Assembly: GCA_035535015.1 (NCBI GenBank)
Contig: DATLQU010000045.1
Span: 1 to 64,000, forward strand
DNA from: Palsa-661 sp035535015
GTDB lineage: Bacteria > Actinomycetota > Acidimicrobiia > Acidimicrobiales > UBA8190
Direction of reading: 5' to 3'
DNA: 64,000 nucleotides
The position numbers and the translations under genes were made by a program. Below, in pieces: positions 42,136-50,885 of this stretch (the first letter of the stretch is position 1; every line of letters starts with the position of its first letter). The notes beneath the pieces were generated by a model. The model was given only the letters and a program-made list of their open reading frames with translations, was not told the DNA's origin and did not search any database.

Positions 42136-42989
42136 CAGGACCTCCCCTGCCCCACGAGGCCGAGTATGTGGCAGCCCGGAAGGTTCTCCTCGACGCGCTC
42201 ATGGCCCTCGCCCCCCACGGGCGCGCCATCATCGTCGCCGGCGCCCAGGCCGTCTACCTCCGGACCGGCTCGGCGGACCTCGCCGTTGCTCCGTTCACCA
42301 CCGACGGGGACCTCGCGCTCGATCCGGAATTTCTTCTGGGGGATCCACGCCTCGAAACGGCGATGAGGGACGCTGGGTTCCATCTCTCGCAGTCCGACGG
42401 TCACGACGAACCGGGTGTCTGGCTGTCGCGGACCACAGTCGACGGTAGGACGTTCGACATCCCCGTCGACCTCATCGTCCCGGCCGCCGTTGCTCCACCA
42501 GGCAGTCGCCGAAGCGCCCACTTCCCACCCCATGAGAAGCGGGCCGTCCGCCGCGCCGTCGGACTCGAAGCCGCTCTGGTCGACCACGACCCGATGATCA
42601 TCACCGGGCTCGATCCGACCGACGACCGGACGGTCACCACAGAGATCGCCGGTGTCGCCGCGCTCCTCGTGGCGAAAGCCCACAAGATCCACGACCGTGT
42701 CGCCGAACCCGGCCGGAGGCGGATCTTGGACAAAGACGCGGGCGACATCTTTCGACTCATGCAAACGAGCGACGTCGTCGCCATTCGGCAGACTCTCTCG
42801 GAACTCTTGGCCCACCCGATGGCCGGGGACGTCACCGCCACCGGACTTCGACATCTGCTGGATCTCTTCTCCCGACCGGCCAGCAAGGGAACCCTCATGG
42901 CGATCGACAGCTTCCGATCGGCCGTTCCTGCCGATCGCGTCGTCTCCATCACGAACTCGTTCGCCGCGTCACTCAGCTCGCTTCTGTAG
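42132..42989 (+). CDS. AbiEii-like nucleotidyltransferase (putative toxin)
   Basis: 285 residues, GTG start in GTGA overlap with the upstream gene. The nucleotidyltransferase core reads IIVAGAQAVYLRTG then FTTDGDLALDP, supplying the GxA and DxD-type elements; a later helical part has LLVAKAHKIHDRV with Lys and Asp as in AbiEii. Such toxins transfer nucleotides to tRNA or other acceptors. Its 3' end overlaps the convergent excisionase-like gene by 21 bases. Confidence 0.7.
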   Translation: MTGPPLPHEAEYVAARKVLLDALMALAPHGRAIIVAGAQAVYLRTGSADLAVAPFTTDGDLALDPEFLLGDPRLETAMRDAGFHLSQSDGHDEPGVWLSRTTVDGRTFDIPVDLIVPAAVAPPGSRRSAHFPPHEKRAVRRAVGLEAALVDHDPMIITGLDPTDDRTVTTEIAGVAALLVAKAHKIHDRVAEPGRRRILDKDAGDIFRLMQTSDVVAIRQTLSELLAHPMAGDVTATGLRHLLDLFSRPASKGTLMAIDSFRSAVPADRVVSITNSFAASLSSLL

Positions 42990-43202
42990 AGGGCGGGGGC
43001 GGGACTCCTCATCGAGTTGTACGGCCAACTTGCCCACATGGACCAACCAACGGCCGCCGACCTTGACCCCGGGCAGCTTGCCCGCCCGACACTGCCGAAC
43101 GATCCCCAAGGGAGTCATGCCAAGTAGCGGCGCAACCTCCTCGGGCGTGGCCAGCTGAGGGAGTGCCTCGGACAGGTGCGGATACAGGCTCATATCAAGC
43201 AC
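42969..43202 (-). CDS. Excisionase-like helix-turn-helix protein
   Basis: 77 residues from GTG 43202, or 74 from ATG 43193. MerR/Xis-type winged helix: ATPEEVAPLLGMTPLGIVRQ, then CRAGKLPGVKVGGRWLVHVG, the excisionase-family pattern. Likely directs excision with the integrase or regulates transfer genes. A double AGGTGACG repeat lies just upstream. Confidence 0.8.
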   Translation of the reverse strand: MLDMSLYPHLSEALPQLATPEEVAPLLGMTPLGIVRQCRAGKLPGVKVGGRWLVHVGKLAVQLDEESRPRPLQKRAE

Positions 43203-43218
43203 TCATGATCCGGATGCG

Positions 43219-43238
43219 CGTCACCTCGAACGTCACCT
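43219..43238 (-). promoter_or_regulatory. Double AGGTGACG repeat upstream of excisionase gene
   Basis: CGTCACCTNNNNCGTCACCT on the + strand (43219-43226 and 43231-43238), 17 bases upstream of the excisionase start. The same arrangement with the same 12-base period lies before the relaxase gene. Further single GTCACC/GGTGAC copies occur at 43265, 43316 and 43350. No gene is convincing in the 43239-43576 stretch. Confidence 0.55.
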
Positions 43239-43494
43239 GAGCGAGAATCGCACCAGACGGGACGAGGTGACATTCTCAGCGGGCTTTCCCGAACCTCACC
43301 TTGTTGTCGGACCGCAGGTCACCCTCGACTTCGCCCAACGGCTGAGCGTGTCACCTTCGCAGGTCAACCGAGCAGCTGCACGGACTCGTGCACATCCCAG
43401 CCGGTCAGAGGGAAGGCCGGTCAAGGCCGGCCGAAAGGCCGCCCGTAGGGGAAGCCTTGACGGGCCTGGTCACCGGCGCGGGGACACTGGATGT

Positions 43495-43515
43495 GGAGCC
43501 GGCCGGGCCGGCTCC
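43495..43515. terminator. Perfect inverted repeat downstream of relaxase gene
   Basis: GGAGCCGGCC (43495-43504) and GGCCGGCTCC (43506-43515) flank a single central G. It lies about 60 bases past the relaxase stop. Either a terminator hairpin or a palindromic protein-binding site. Confidence 0.45.
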
Positions 43516-43576
43516 TGGGCGCTGCTCCCAACGGCAGCTCGATCAGAGCACTGGAAAACTTCGGGCGCATCTCCGA

Positions 43577-46507
43577 TCACAGTCCGAAGCCGTCGTCGTA
43601 GCCGCGGTCGTACCCACGATCGTCGTCGTAGGACCAACTGTGGTCTGAAACCGGGGTCGGGCGTTCGTGGGCCCGCTCGTCGTTCCTGGCCAGGTCTCGT
43701 CCGAAGCGCTGGAACAATTCCTCGACCGACTGCTGAGCAGCCGGTTCTCCTTTTGCCTCAGTCGATGCCCGCTCCCCATCGCCGGCACTGTGAGCGGGGA
43801 GCGATTCGAGAGCCATGGTCTGTTCGTGGCTGTGCGAGAGAGCCTCGACGAGGCCGGCCAGGGCATCTTGATGCGGGGGGATCTCGCCGCCGTGGGCCAT
43901 CTCGGCCCGGGGACTCTCGGGGGCGACGGCGTAGAGGTGGTTGGACAGCCGCCCCCGACTGAGAGCGGTGTAGCCCGCCTCTTGGAACAAGGTGTCGTTG
44001 CCGAGGAGAAAGACGTGGTCCACGGTGATGCCCTGGGAGCGGAAGACCGTGAGGGCGTAGCCGAGGCTGGTCGACTCCTCCAGGTACTCGGCATCCAGGG
44101 TGACGTGTCGTCCCGAGGCCAGCGCGGCCACCAGTGCGCCATGGTGTTGTCCGGGGGAGACGTCACCCCGGCGCGGGGCGATGTCACCTTCCCTGGTCGA
44201 CGGGCTGCCGGCCCCGTCGCCGGGGACCGCCACCACGGTGGCGAACGTCCCGTTGCGGATGGCCACGGTGGAGCGGTCGGCGCCCGGATCCGGGTGGGCC
44301 AGGCGGGCACGGGCGTTCTTCTCGCACAGGATGCGGTCCCCGACGGCGAAGCTCTTGCCCGAGGCCAGGCGGATCTCCTCCCCCAGCTCGCCCGCCTGGC
44401 GCCGGCGTTGCCGGGCCAGGTCGTTCAGGGCGGCCACGTCGGAGCGGGTGACGGCCAGGATGGCCGTGGTGGCCTCGGCGTGGACGCTCCACCACCGGTC
44501 GATCAGCTGGTGACGGGCGTCGGCGACGTCACCGGCCACGGTGATCCGGTCGTGGGCCTCGTAGGCGGCGACCGCCGCGGCGATGTCACCCTGTCGGAGC
44601 TGGACGAGGGCCTGGCGCTCCCACTCCTGGGCGACCTGGGCCTGGCGGCGGTTGGTGGTCAGCTCGATGACATGGGAGGACATCGTGTTGGACAGCGCCC
44701 GCAGAGCACCACCGGCGTCGATGGACGAGAGCTGACGGTGGTCACCCACCAGGACCAGCTTCCCCCGGGCCCGGTCGACCTGGGCCTGGAGCCGGTCCAG
44801 ACTACGACTGCCCACGAGCGACGCCTCGTCGACGACGATCACGTGGCGGGCAGTGAGCGTGGTCGTCCCCCGCTCCAGATCGAGAAGCAGCCGGGCCATG
44901 GTGACCGATTCGATGCCGGAGCCCGCCTGGAGCTCGGCTGCGGTCCTGCTGGCCACGGCCGTCCCCAGCACCCGGTAGCCGGCGGACTGCCATCCGACCC
45001 GGGCCACCCCGAGCATGGTCGACTTCCCCGTCCCGGCCTGGCCGATCACCACGTCCAGACCGTTGCCCGACCCGAGGAGCTTCCGCACCCCGGCCGCCTG
45101 CTCGCCGTCGAGATGGTGGTGGGAGGCCAGCACCTCGTCGATCGTTCTCCGGTTCACCTGGCCGGCCAAGCGCCCTACCCGCCGGACGGCGGAGTTCACG
45201 ATCCTGCCCTCCACCCTGAGCATCTCGAGCGTGGTGTAACGCCGGTCCCCGATCGTGGTCGCCCGCCGTTCCCGGCCCCGGCCCGAGACATCGGGTTGTC
45301 GGTTGTCGTCGCCGCCGATCATCCACAGCACGCCGTCGCGTCGCAGGAGCTCGGTGGTGAGCTGTGCCACCTCGGAGGCACTGGCATCGAGGGCCCGGGC
45401 CACCGCCGCCAGGGCGTCACGGTGGGTGAAGGTGGAGGCGAACAGGGTGAGAGGTGCGACCCGGGGTGACGTCGGATCGGAGAGGTCGTAGTCGGCCAGG
45501 TCCACCGACCGTTCGCCGGCCAGTGTGGCCAGGGTCTCCTCGCACTTCACCTTGGACAGCGACACCGCCGGGGTAGCACCGAGGGCCAGGGTGACATCGG
45601 CCACCGTGGCCGACCTCGGTTCCCGGACGTCATCTACCAGGGTGACGTCGGCGAGTTCCGCTTCCCACCCGTGGCGAAGAACGTCGTTGTTCTCGACATG
45701 ACCGGGCTTGTGGGGTCGGGTGGCGAGGGCCGCCACCTCGGCGGCACGCTGGGAACCGAAGCCCTTGTCCTCGAGGGAGGCTTCGATAGCGACCCGGCGC
45801 TTGGAGAACGCCCGCAGGACACCTCTCGGGATGTCGGACAGCTCCCCCAGGCTGTTGCGTCCGACGGTCCACGACACACCGAGAGGGGCCAGCTCGGCCC
45901 GGAGCGCCGACTGGTACATGGCGGTGGCCGCCCTCTGCCACTGGTAGAGCTGGCGCATGTCGGGGGCGGACCATCGCCCGTCGGTTCCGCAGACGACGTT
46001 CGGGATGAGGACGTGGGTGTGCAGTTGCGGGTCGCCGGACCGGCTCGTGCGGTGCCGGAAGCCGGCGGCCACGAACCCCTTGGCCTTCATCAGTTCCTTC
46101 CCGTCTTTGCCACGACGGGCGTAGGCGGCCTCGGCCGACAGGTGGTCGATCACGCCAGCGATGGCCCGGTCATGGGCCGACGACACGACGTCACGTACCT
46201 CGGACGACCCGAACGCCCACAGGAGCGACACGCCCTTCGGAGCGGAGAACGTCAGGTCGAACCCGGGCCGACGGTCGGCCCGGCGCATGATGCCCAGGTC
46301 CTCTCCGGCGCGGCCCCGGCCGTCGAGCAGGTTGCGCAGGACGACGGAATCCACTGCTCCGGTCAGGTCGAGACCGGCCGATGTGGCGCCGATCCACTGT
46401 CCCGGGGCCTCGCCGCGGCCCAGGTAGTAGTCGTCGACCGAGTTGGCCACATGGTCGAGGTAGTAATCGGCCCCCGAGGCCACCCCCAAGCGACCTATCG
46501 AGAGCAC
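43577..46507 (-). CDS. MobF (TrwC/TraA-type) conjugative relaxase-helicase
   Basis: About 976 residues from GTG 46507 (VLSIGRLGVASGADYYLDHV, where MobF proteins begin); ATG 46561 and an ATG-less extension to 46591 are open. The TrwC relaxase domain has N-terminal Tyr pairs (ADYYLDH, DDYYLGRGE) and the three-His metal site GFRHRTS..GDPQLHTHVLIPN. The RecD-like helicase follows, with Walker A GQAGTGKST, VIVVDEASLVGS (Walker B), LVGDHRQLSSID, and GYALTVFRSQGITVDHV near the end. A Tyr/Asp-rich tail closes it. It nicks oriT and unwinds DNA during conjugation. With the integrase, this marks an integrative mobilisable or conjugative element; no type IV secretion genes are in view. Confidence 0.93.
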   Translation of the reverse strand: MLSIGRLGVASGADYYLDHVANSVDDYYLGRGEAPGQWIGATSAGLDLTGAVDSVVLRNLLDGRGRAGEDLGIMRRADRRPGFDLTFSAPKGVSLLWAFGSSEVRDVVSSAHDRAIAGVIDHLSAEAAYARRGKDGKELMKAKGFVAAGFRHRTSRSGDPQLHTHVLIPNVVCGTDGRWSAPDMRQLYQWQRAATAMYQSALRAELAPLGVSWTVGRNSLGELSDIPRGVLRAFSKRRVAIEASLEDKGFGSQRAAEVAALATRPHKPGHVENNDVLRHGWEAELADVTLVDDVREPRSATVADVTLALGATPAVSLSKVKCEETLATLAGERSVDLADYDLSDPTSPRVAPLTLFASTFTHRDALAAVARALDASASEVAQLTTELLRRDGVLWMIGGDDNRQPDVSGRGRERRATTIGDRRYTTLEMLRVEGRIVNSAVRRVGRLAGQVNRRTIDEVLASHHHLDGEQAAGVRKLLGSGNGLDVVIGQAGTGKSTMLGVARVGWQSAGYRVLGTAVASRTAAELQAGSGIESVTMARLLLDLERGTTTLTARHVIVVDEASLVGSRSLDRLQAQVDRARGKLVLVGDHRQLSSIDAGGALRALSNTMSSHVIELTTNRRQAQVAQEWERQALVQLRQGDIAAAVAAYEAHDRITVAGDVADARHQLIDRWWSVHAEATTAILAVTRSDVAALNDLARQRRRQAGELGEEIRLASGKSFAVGDRILCEKNARARLAHPDPGADRSTVAIRNGTFATVVAVPGDGAGSPSTREGDIAPRRGDVSPGQHHGALVAALASGRHVTLDAEYLEESTSLGYALTVFRSQGITVDHVFLLGNDTLFQEAGYTALSRGRLSNHLYAVAPESPRAEMAHGGEIPPHQDALAGLVEALSHSHEQTMALESLPAHSAGDGERASTEAKGEPAAQQSVEELFQRFGRDLARNDERAHERPTPVSDHSWSYDDDRGYDRGYDDGFGL

Positions 46508-46573
46508 GGCGGCGAACACCCAAGGTTCGCGACACGAGACAACCGGTCCATGGGTGGCCATGATCCGGATCAC

Positions 46574-46593
46574 CGTCACCTTGGCCGTCACCT
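46574..46593 (-). promoter_or_regulatory. Double AGGTGACG repeat upstream of relaxase
   Basis: cgtcacct at 46574-46581 and 46586-46593 (12-base period), 67 bases upstream of the chosen relaxase start; identical layout to 43219-43238. A shared regulator site for excision and transfer genes is a fair inference. Confidence 0.55.
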
Positions 46594-46711
46594 TTCCAGG
46601 TGGCGGCGATGTTCAGGTCGTCAGAACGGGCAAAATCCAACCACTGGGGACCGAACGTCACCCGGCAGGGGGTCGGAGCGGGTGCGCGAGAAGGCATCAA
46701 AGGGATGCAGG

Positions 46712-46812
46712 GGTGTGCCCTGGAAGGTATTGCCCGACATCGCGAGGGCCGACTGTCAGTCACGGGGCGATGCTGAGCAACCATAGGAGAGACCTGAGGT
46801 TGCTCTGGGTTC
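46712..46812 (+). repeat. ~100-bp dispersed hairpin repeat, copy A
   Basis: ggtgtgccctggaaggt ... tgctctgggttc, matching copy B at 62452-62549 in the same orientation along its length, with a well-kept core cacggggcgatgctgagcaa. It contains an inverted repeat, CTGAGCAACC (46773-46782) with GGTTGCTCTG (46798-46807; one mismatch). It lies 200-300 bases upstream of the relaxase start. The remaining 46813-47153 shows no gene. Confidence 0.85.
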
Positions 46813-47153
46813 ATGTGACTGGTCTGGCTGAACCAGTCAGCGTCGAGCGGCTCAGCCCAGCCGCCTGTCGTCAGACGGCGCGATGGCCATCTGCCCCTCA
46901 CTGGATCGGGCGGATCCAGTGAGGCCCCCAAGGCACCCACCCAGTAACGGCTTCGCCGAGCGATTGCGGACAGCAGGTCCGGTCGGAGTTGTCTCGGAGC
47001 CGACTCGGTAGCCGCAATAGCGCCTGGGGTCACCTTGGATCACGGTGCGCCTCTTGCAGATATTTCGGAGCGGGTGTGGGTGTCTTGGGCAGAAGCTTCA
47101 ATGAGCTCGGATTGCCGTCAGAGCATCCCTTCTTCTGAGCTTCGGGACGATTC

Positions 47154-47194
47154 GGGCCGGCTGTGGTGCCCGAAACCAGCACCACAGCCGGCCC
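47154..47194 (-). terminator. Terminator hairpin downstream of beta-propeller gene
   Basis: Perfect 15-base arms, gggccggctgtggtg (47154-47168) and caccacagccggccc (47180-47194), with an 11-base loop, 57 bases past the stop of the minus-strand propeller gene. Confidence 0.8.
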
Positions 47195-47250
47195 TCCGCT
47201 TCTCATGTGGTCCTCACTGAAGATCGACCGAGGAATGGGCATTCGTTGGC

Positions 47251-48360
47251 TCAGCCCGCGGCGAGCCCCACTGCGCTGGCCGGAATCGGCTGCTGGCTGA
47301 TGGCCGTCAGCTGCCCGACCGGCCCAACGGCGAACGCGGAGATCACGTGGTTGACCCCGTCGAGCTCGTACAGGAATCGTCCGTTAGGTGCGGTCGCCAG
47401 GTCAAGCGGCTTCGCGCCTGCGCCAGCGTTGAAGTTGCCGAAGAATCCGACGCTGCCGTTGTGCAGAACTCGATAGGTGGAGATCGACGAGCTGCCGGCG
47501 TTCGCAACAAATACGTTCCCACCCTTGCCCAGGGTGATCCAGCAGGCGGCGCTCTGAGCATTCGGCAGGGCGGGCCCGGTAGCGGCCACCGTCCCGTCGA
47601 CGTCTACTTGATAAGGAGAGAGCGCCGATGCGCCCGACCCGCCGGCATCAGCCACGAGGAGCCGACCGTCGTGAGTGAAAACCGAGGCGAACGCTCCTGG
47701 CCCATCGGAAGGGCTGGTCACGACAGGAGCAAGGGTGCCTCCAGACCCGATGGCAAAGGTGTCAATGGTATTGGAGGTCTTCTCCGTGACGAAAGCGTGG
47801 GATCCGTCGGGACTGATGGTGACGTCCTCGGCCCCGGAGGCCCCGCTGCTGAGGGGCTGGCTCGCGCCCGCAATCGGAATCAGCCCGAAGCTGGTCGCAG
47901 CGAAGCCGGCGACATTGGCGGTACCACCGATATTGAGGACCTCGACGAGGCTGCCGTCTATGGCGACGCTGATGGGTTCGGTCCCCCCACTGGAAATGGT
48001 ATTGATGAGGCGTAAGCCCCCATCCCGCGTGACGGTGAAGTCCGAGATTTGGCTGGATCCGGCATTCACCGCCACCAGGGTGTGACCGTCCGCTGACAGC
48101 TCTACCGATCCCTGGGACAACCCGGTGCCACCGGTGCCGGTGCCACCGGTGGCAAATGCGCCACCCGGGATCAGCGTGCCGTTTGCCTGACGCAAGAACA
48201 CCTGGACGCTGTTGCCGCTCGTTGCATTCGTCTGCGTGTACACAACGCCCTCGGCGAGCGGCGCAGCAGAGGCCAGACCACCTGAGGCAAGGGCGGTCAG
48301 GCCCCCGAGCACGACAGCGCCGAGCGCGAGGCGCGTGGCGCGGGACTTCATCCTTGGCAT
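47251..48360 (-). CDS. Secreted seven-bladed beta-propeller (lactonase/YncE-like)
   Basis: 369 residues from ATG 48360, chosen because GGAGGT lies eight bases upstream inside the longer frame (ATG 48375). A signal peptide (RATRLALGAVVLGGLTALAS, cleavage near ASAAPLAE) precedes blades with SADGHTLVAVNAGSSQISDF, SPDGSHAFVTEKTSNTIDTF, APNGRFLYELDGVNHVISAF, the lactonase/YncE pattern. Extracellular; function unknown. Divergent from the ECF sigma gene across 77 bases, so that sigma factor may control it. Confidence 0.88.
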   Translation of the reverse strand: MPRMKSRATRLALGAVVLGGLTALASGGLASAAPLAEGVVYTQTNATSGNSVQVFLRQANGTLIPGGAFATGGTGTGGTGLSQGSVELSADGHTLVAVNAGSSQISDFTVTRDGGLRLINTISSGGTEPISVAIDGSLVEVLNIGGTANVAGFAATSFGLIPIAGASQPLSSGASGAEDVTISPDGSHAFVTEKTSNTIDTFAIGSGGTLAPVVTSPSDGPGAFASVFTHDGRLLVADAGGSGASALSPYQVDVDGTVAATGPALPNAQSAACWITLGKGGNVFVANAGSSSISTYRVLHNGSVGFFGNFNAGAGAKPLDLATAPNGRFLYELDGVNHVISAFAVGPVGQLTAISQQPIPASAVGLAAG

Positions 48361-48437
48361 TTCATTGACCTCCATCGTTGTGAGAGGGGGGCATCCCCAC
48401 TTATCAGTCCCCGTTCAAAGCCAGCCGTTACGCCGAA

Positions 48438-49124
48438 ATGCACAAATCACATTCTCCGGTTTTGGCTGTTGCGGGCGAAGTGAACGACACCCGCGCTGCT
48501 AACCAACAGAATCCGCCCTACGATTCTCGATCGGTGGAAGAGGACTTGGAGCTGCTTACTCGCCTGCGGGACGGAGATGAGCGGGCATTTGTGACACTCG
48601 TGGGCCGCTATCACGACTCCATGCTTCGTGTGGCCCGGACGTATGTGCCCAACGCAGCAGTGGCCGAGGAGGTCGTCCAAGACGCATGGTTGGGAGTGGT
48701 ACGTGGTCTGGGTCGGTTCGAAGGTCGCTCGTCATTCAAGACGTGGCTCTTTCGCATTCTTGTCAATCGCGCCCGGTCAGCCGGAGTACGCGAACACAGG
48801 AGTGTCCCTATGGGATCCGCTGAGTCGGCTGTCGAGGCATCTCGATTCGACGGTGGCGGGAGCTGGATCTCCCCTCCCGAGCACTGGAGCGATCGTGTTG
48901 ACGACCGCCTGCAAGCCGACAAGCTGGCCGATCGCATCCGGTCCACGTTGAACGAGTTGCCGAGCGGCCAGCGAGAAGTCGTAACGTTGCACGACGTTGA
49001 GGGACTGAGCAGCCAGGAGGTGCGAGACGTGCTCAAGATCTCCGATGTCAATCAGCGGGTCCTTTTGCATCGTGGGCGGAGCACCCTTCGCCGAATGCTC
49101 GAAGTCGAATATGGGGACGTCTAG
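48438..49124 (+). CDS. ECF-family RNA polymerase sigma factor
   Basis: 228 residues from ATG 48438; GTG 48480 is an alternative. Region 2: LLTRLRDGDERAFVTLVGRY ... AEEVVQDAWLGVVRGLGRFE, FKTWLFRILVNRA. Region 4: LNELPSGQREVVTLHDVEGLSSQEV...VNQRVLLHRGRSTLR. Extracytoplasmic-function sigma factor; the next gene, two bases on, is its likely anti-sigma factor. Codon use is less GC-biased than in the first 40 kb. Confidence 0.94.
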   Translation: MHKSHSPVLAVAGEVNDTRAANQQNPPYDSRSVEEDLELLTRLRDGDERAFVTLVGRYHDSMLRVARTYVPNAAVAEEVVQDAWLGVVRGLGRFEGRSSFKTWLFRILVNRARSAGVREHRSVPMGSAESAVEASRFDGGGSWISPPEHWSDRVDDRLQADKLADRIRSTLNELPSGQREVVTLHDVEGLSSQEVRDVLKISDVNQRVLLHRGRSTLRRMLEVEYGDV

Positions 49125-49126
49125 CA

Positions 49127-49384
49127 ATGCTTCTCCGCCGACGTGACATCGTGTGTCAACAGGCTGTCGAGCTTGTGACCGACTATCTCGAAGACAAGCT
49201 GTCGCGCGCCGAGAGCCGTCGGTTTGAGCGCCACCTCGTCGCCTGCCCCGACTGCACCGAGTACCTCGCACAAATGCGAGCGACGATCCGGCTCGTTGGC
49301 CGTCTGGAACCCGACGATCTGAGTCCCGAGTTGCAAGACGAATTCATTGCCCTTTACAGACGATGGCAATCCGAGTCTGAGTGA
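49127..49384 (+). CDS. Zinc-binding anti-sigma factor (ZAS domain)
   Basis: 85 residues. FERHLVACPDCTEYL has the HxxxCxxC zinc-binding core of anti-sigma factors, with the helical VTDYLEDKLSRAESRR before it. There is no membrane segment, so it is a soluble anti-sigma factor that can sense redox or other cytosolic cues. Two bases separate it from the sigma gene. Confidence 0.9.
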   Translation: MLLRRRDIVCQQAVELVTDYLEDKLSRAESRRFERHLVACPDCTEYLAQMRATIRLVGRLEPDDLSPELQDEFIALYRRWQSESE

Positions 49385-49721
49385 CATTCTGTCAATCGGG
49401 GATACTGATGGCGCTCCGGCGTCCATCCGGGACAGGGTGTAGTTCCCGTCAAGCACCTGGGTGCGAAGGCGACTCACTCGGGATCGCCGCCATGCACGAT
49501 TGCGCGTGGCTCACGTCAGGAGACAGTTTCGTCACCCCTACCCAATCCCGGCATTTACGAGCGGTCAATCCGGGCTGCCAGAGACACTTGTCGGCGATGT
49601 CATCGGGCGGCGATCTGAGAAGATTCTGCCGCCATCTGACTCCCTGAAACGCGGCCAATGCCGCGGTGGATGCCGGCCCACTTCACGCCAGACGACTGAG
49701 ACTCGGCACCCTAAGCTGAGT
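49385..49721. other. Intergenic region with hairpin
   Basis: 337 bases between convergent genes, no convincing gene. A hairpin with arms ggcggc/gccgcc plus an inner tct/aga pairing spans 49606-49633 and could end transcription from both sides. Confidence 0.4.
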
Positions 49722-50885
49722 TCACGTTGACGTGTCCCGTTCGAGCCACCCAGCCACCAGAATGTCACTCGAGGAGTGAGCGACAATGGAGATCGCCACT
49801 GCCACGACTGTGAGAGCGAAAATGCGCTCGGCCAACGGGTTGCGTGACTCAAGAACCATCAGTCCGTAGACGACCGAGGCGAAGCCCTTTGGCCCGAACC
49901 ACGCGGCCGACGCCCGCTCTTGCCACGGGAGAGAGCTTCGGTACAAGGAGATGGTCAGGGCGGCTGGACGGGCCAGGGTGATCGCGGCGATGGCGAAGAT
50001 CCAGCCCCCGACACCAACCCCACCGAGAAGGGCCGGGGTGACAAGCGCACCGAAGGCGAGCAGAGCCGCCAGTTTGAGTAGCTCGGTCACAAGCTCACCG
50101 AAGCGGTGGAAGGCATCACGGGCCGACGTGCTCACCGAGGCAGTGGTGATCCCCCCGACGAACCCGGCGAGGAACTCGTTGGCCCCAGTGACCCGACAGA
50201 TCGCGAGCAGCCCGAGGCCGACGGCGAACATTCCCAGCGGCTCATAGAGCGCGCTGGCCGAAAAGAGCCGGCTCTGTTCCAGGCAAATGAAGCCCCACGG
50301 CACGACAACCCCGAGGACTACCCCGAGCGCGAGGTCGGTGCCCAGGTGCGCGGCGTTGACGGGTCCCGTCGAAGAGACGGCAAGAAGCACGACGACGACG
50401 GGAAGCGCCAGGCCATCGTTGAGGCCGCTCTCGACGTTAAGCAGTTGCCGGAGTCGCGCGGGGACCCCCTCGCGGCCGACGAGCGCGGCGGCAAAGACCG
50501 GGTCGGTGGGGCTCAAGACGGCGCCCAGCAGAAAGGCATCGGTCCATCCAAGGCCACCGACGTACCGGGCCAGGAGGGCGATCGCCGCGAGCGTAAGCGG
50601 CATGCCAAAGAGCAATGCTCGACCCGGGAGGCGCCACGCCCGCCGAAGCTCGCCGATGCCGGCCCCCATCCCGTCGGTGAACAACACACTGAACAAGGCG
50701 AGGTCGGCGAGCTCATGGACTGCAGGCTGACTCGGAGTCAAGGTGTCGACACCCAAGACCCCCGGCCCAGCGACGAAGCCTGCGGCGAGGAACAGCACAG
50801 CTGTGGACAGCACGGTCCGGTGGGCGAGCTGCGAAACCAGGACCGCGATGGCCAGAGTGGCGGCGAAGACGAGGACCGTGACCAT
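49722..50885 (-). CDS. Na+(K+)/H+ antiporter, CPA1 (NhaP-type)
   Basis: 387 residues from ATG 50885 (frame open to 51011). About twelve membrane helices with the CPA1 motifs LGAVLSPTDPVFAAALVG and NVESGLNDGLALP, which hold the transmembrane acidic residues for cation/proton exchange. No long cytosolic tail. It exports Na+ or K+ in exchange for protons, and is part of an ion-homeostasis set with the neighbouring ATPase and ClC. Confidence 0.92.
   Translation of the reverse strand: MVTVLVFAATLAIAVLVSQLAHRTVLSTAVLFLAAGFVAGPGVLGVDTLTPSQPAVHELADLALFSVLFTDGMGAGIGELRRAWRLPGRALLFGMPLTLAAIALLARYVGGLGWTDAFLLGAVLSPTDPVFAAALVGREGVPARLRQLLNVESGLNDGLALPVVVVLLAVSSTGPVNAAHLGTDLALGVVLGVVVPWGFICLEQSRLFSASALYEPLGMFAVGLGLLAICRVTGANEFLAGFVGGITTASVSTSARDAFHRFGELVTELLKLAALLAFGALVTPALLGGVGVGGWIFAIAAITLARPAALTISLYRSSLPWQERASAAWFGPKGFASVVYGLMVLESRNPLAERIFALTVVAVAISIVAHSSSDILVAGWLERDTST

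Noticed and set aside
43667..45469. 600-codon open frame on the + strand
   Set aside because: Lies entirely opposite the MobF relaxase, whose catalytic motifs fix the coding strand.
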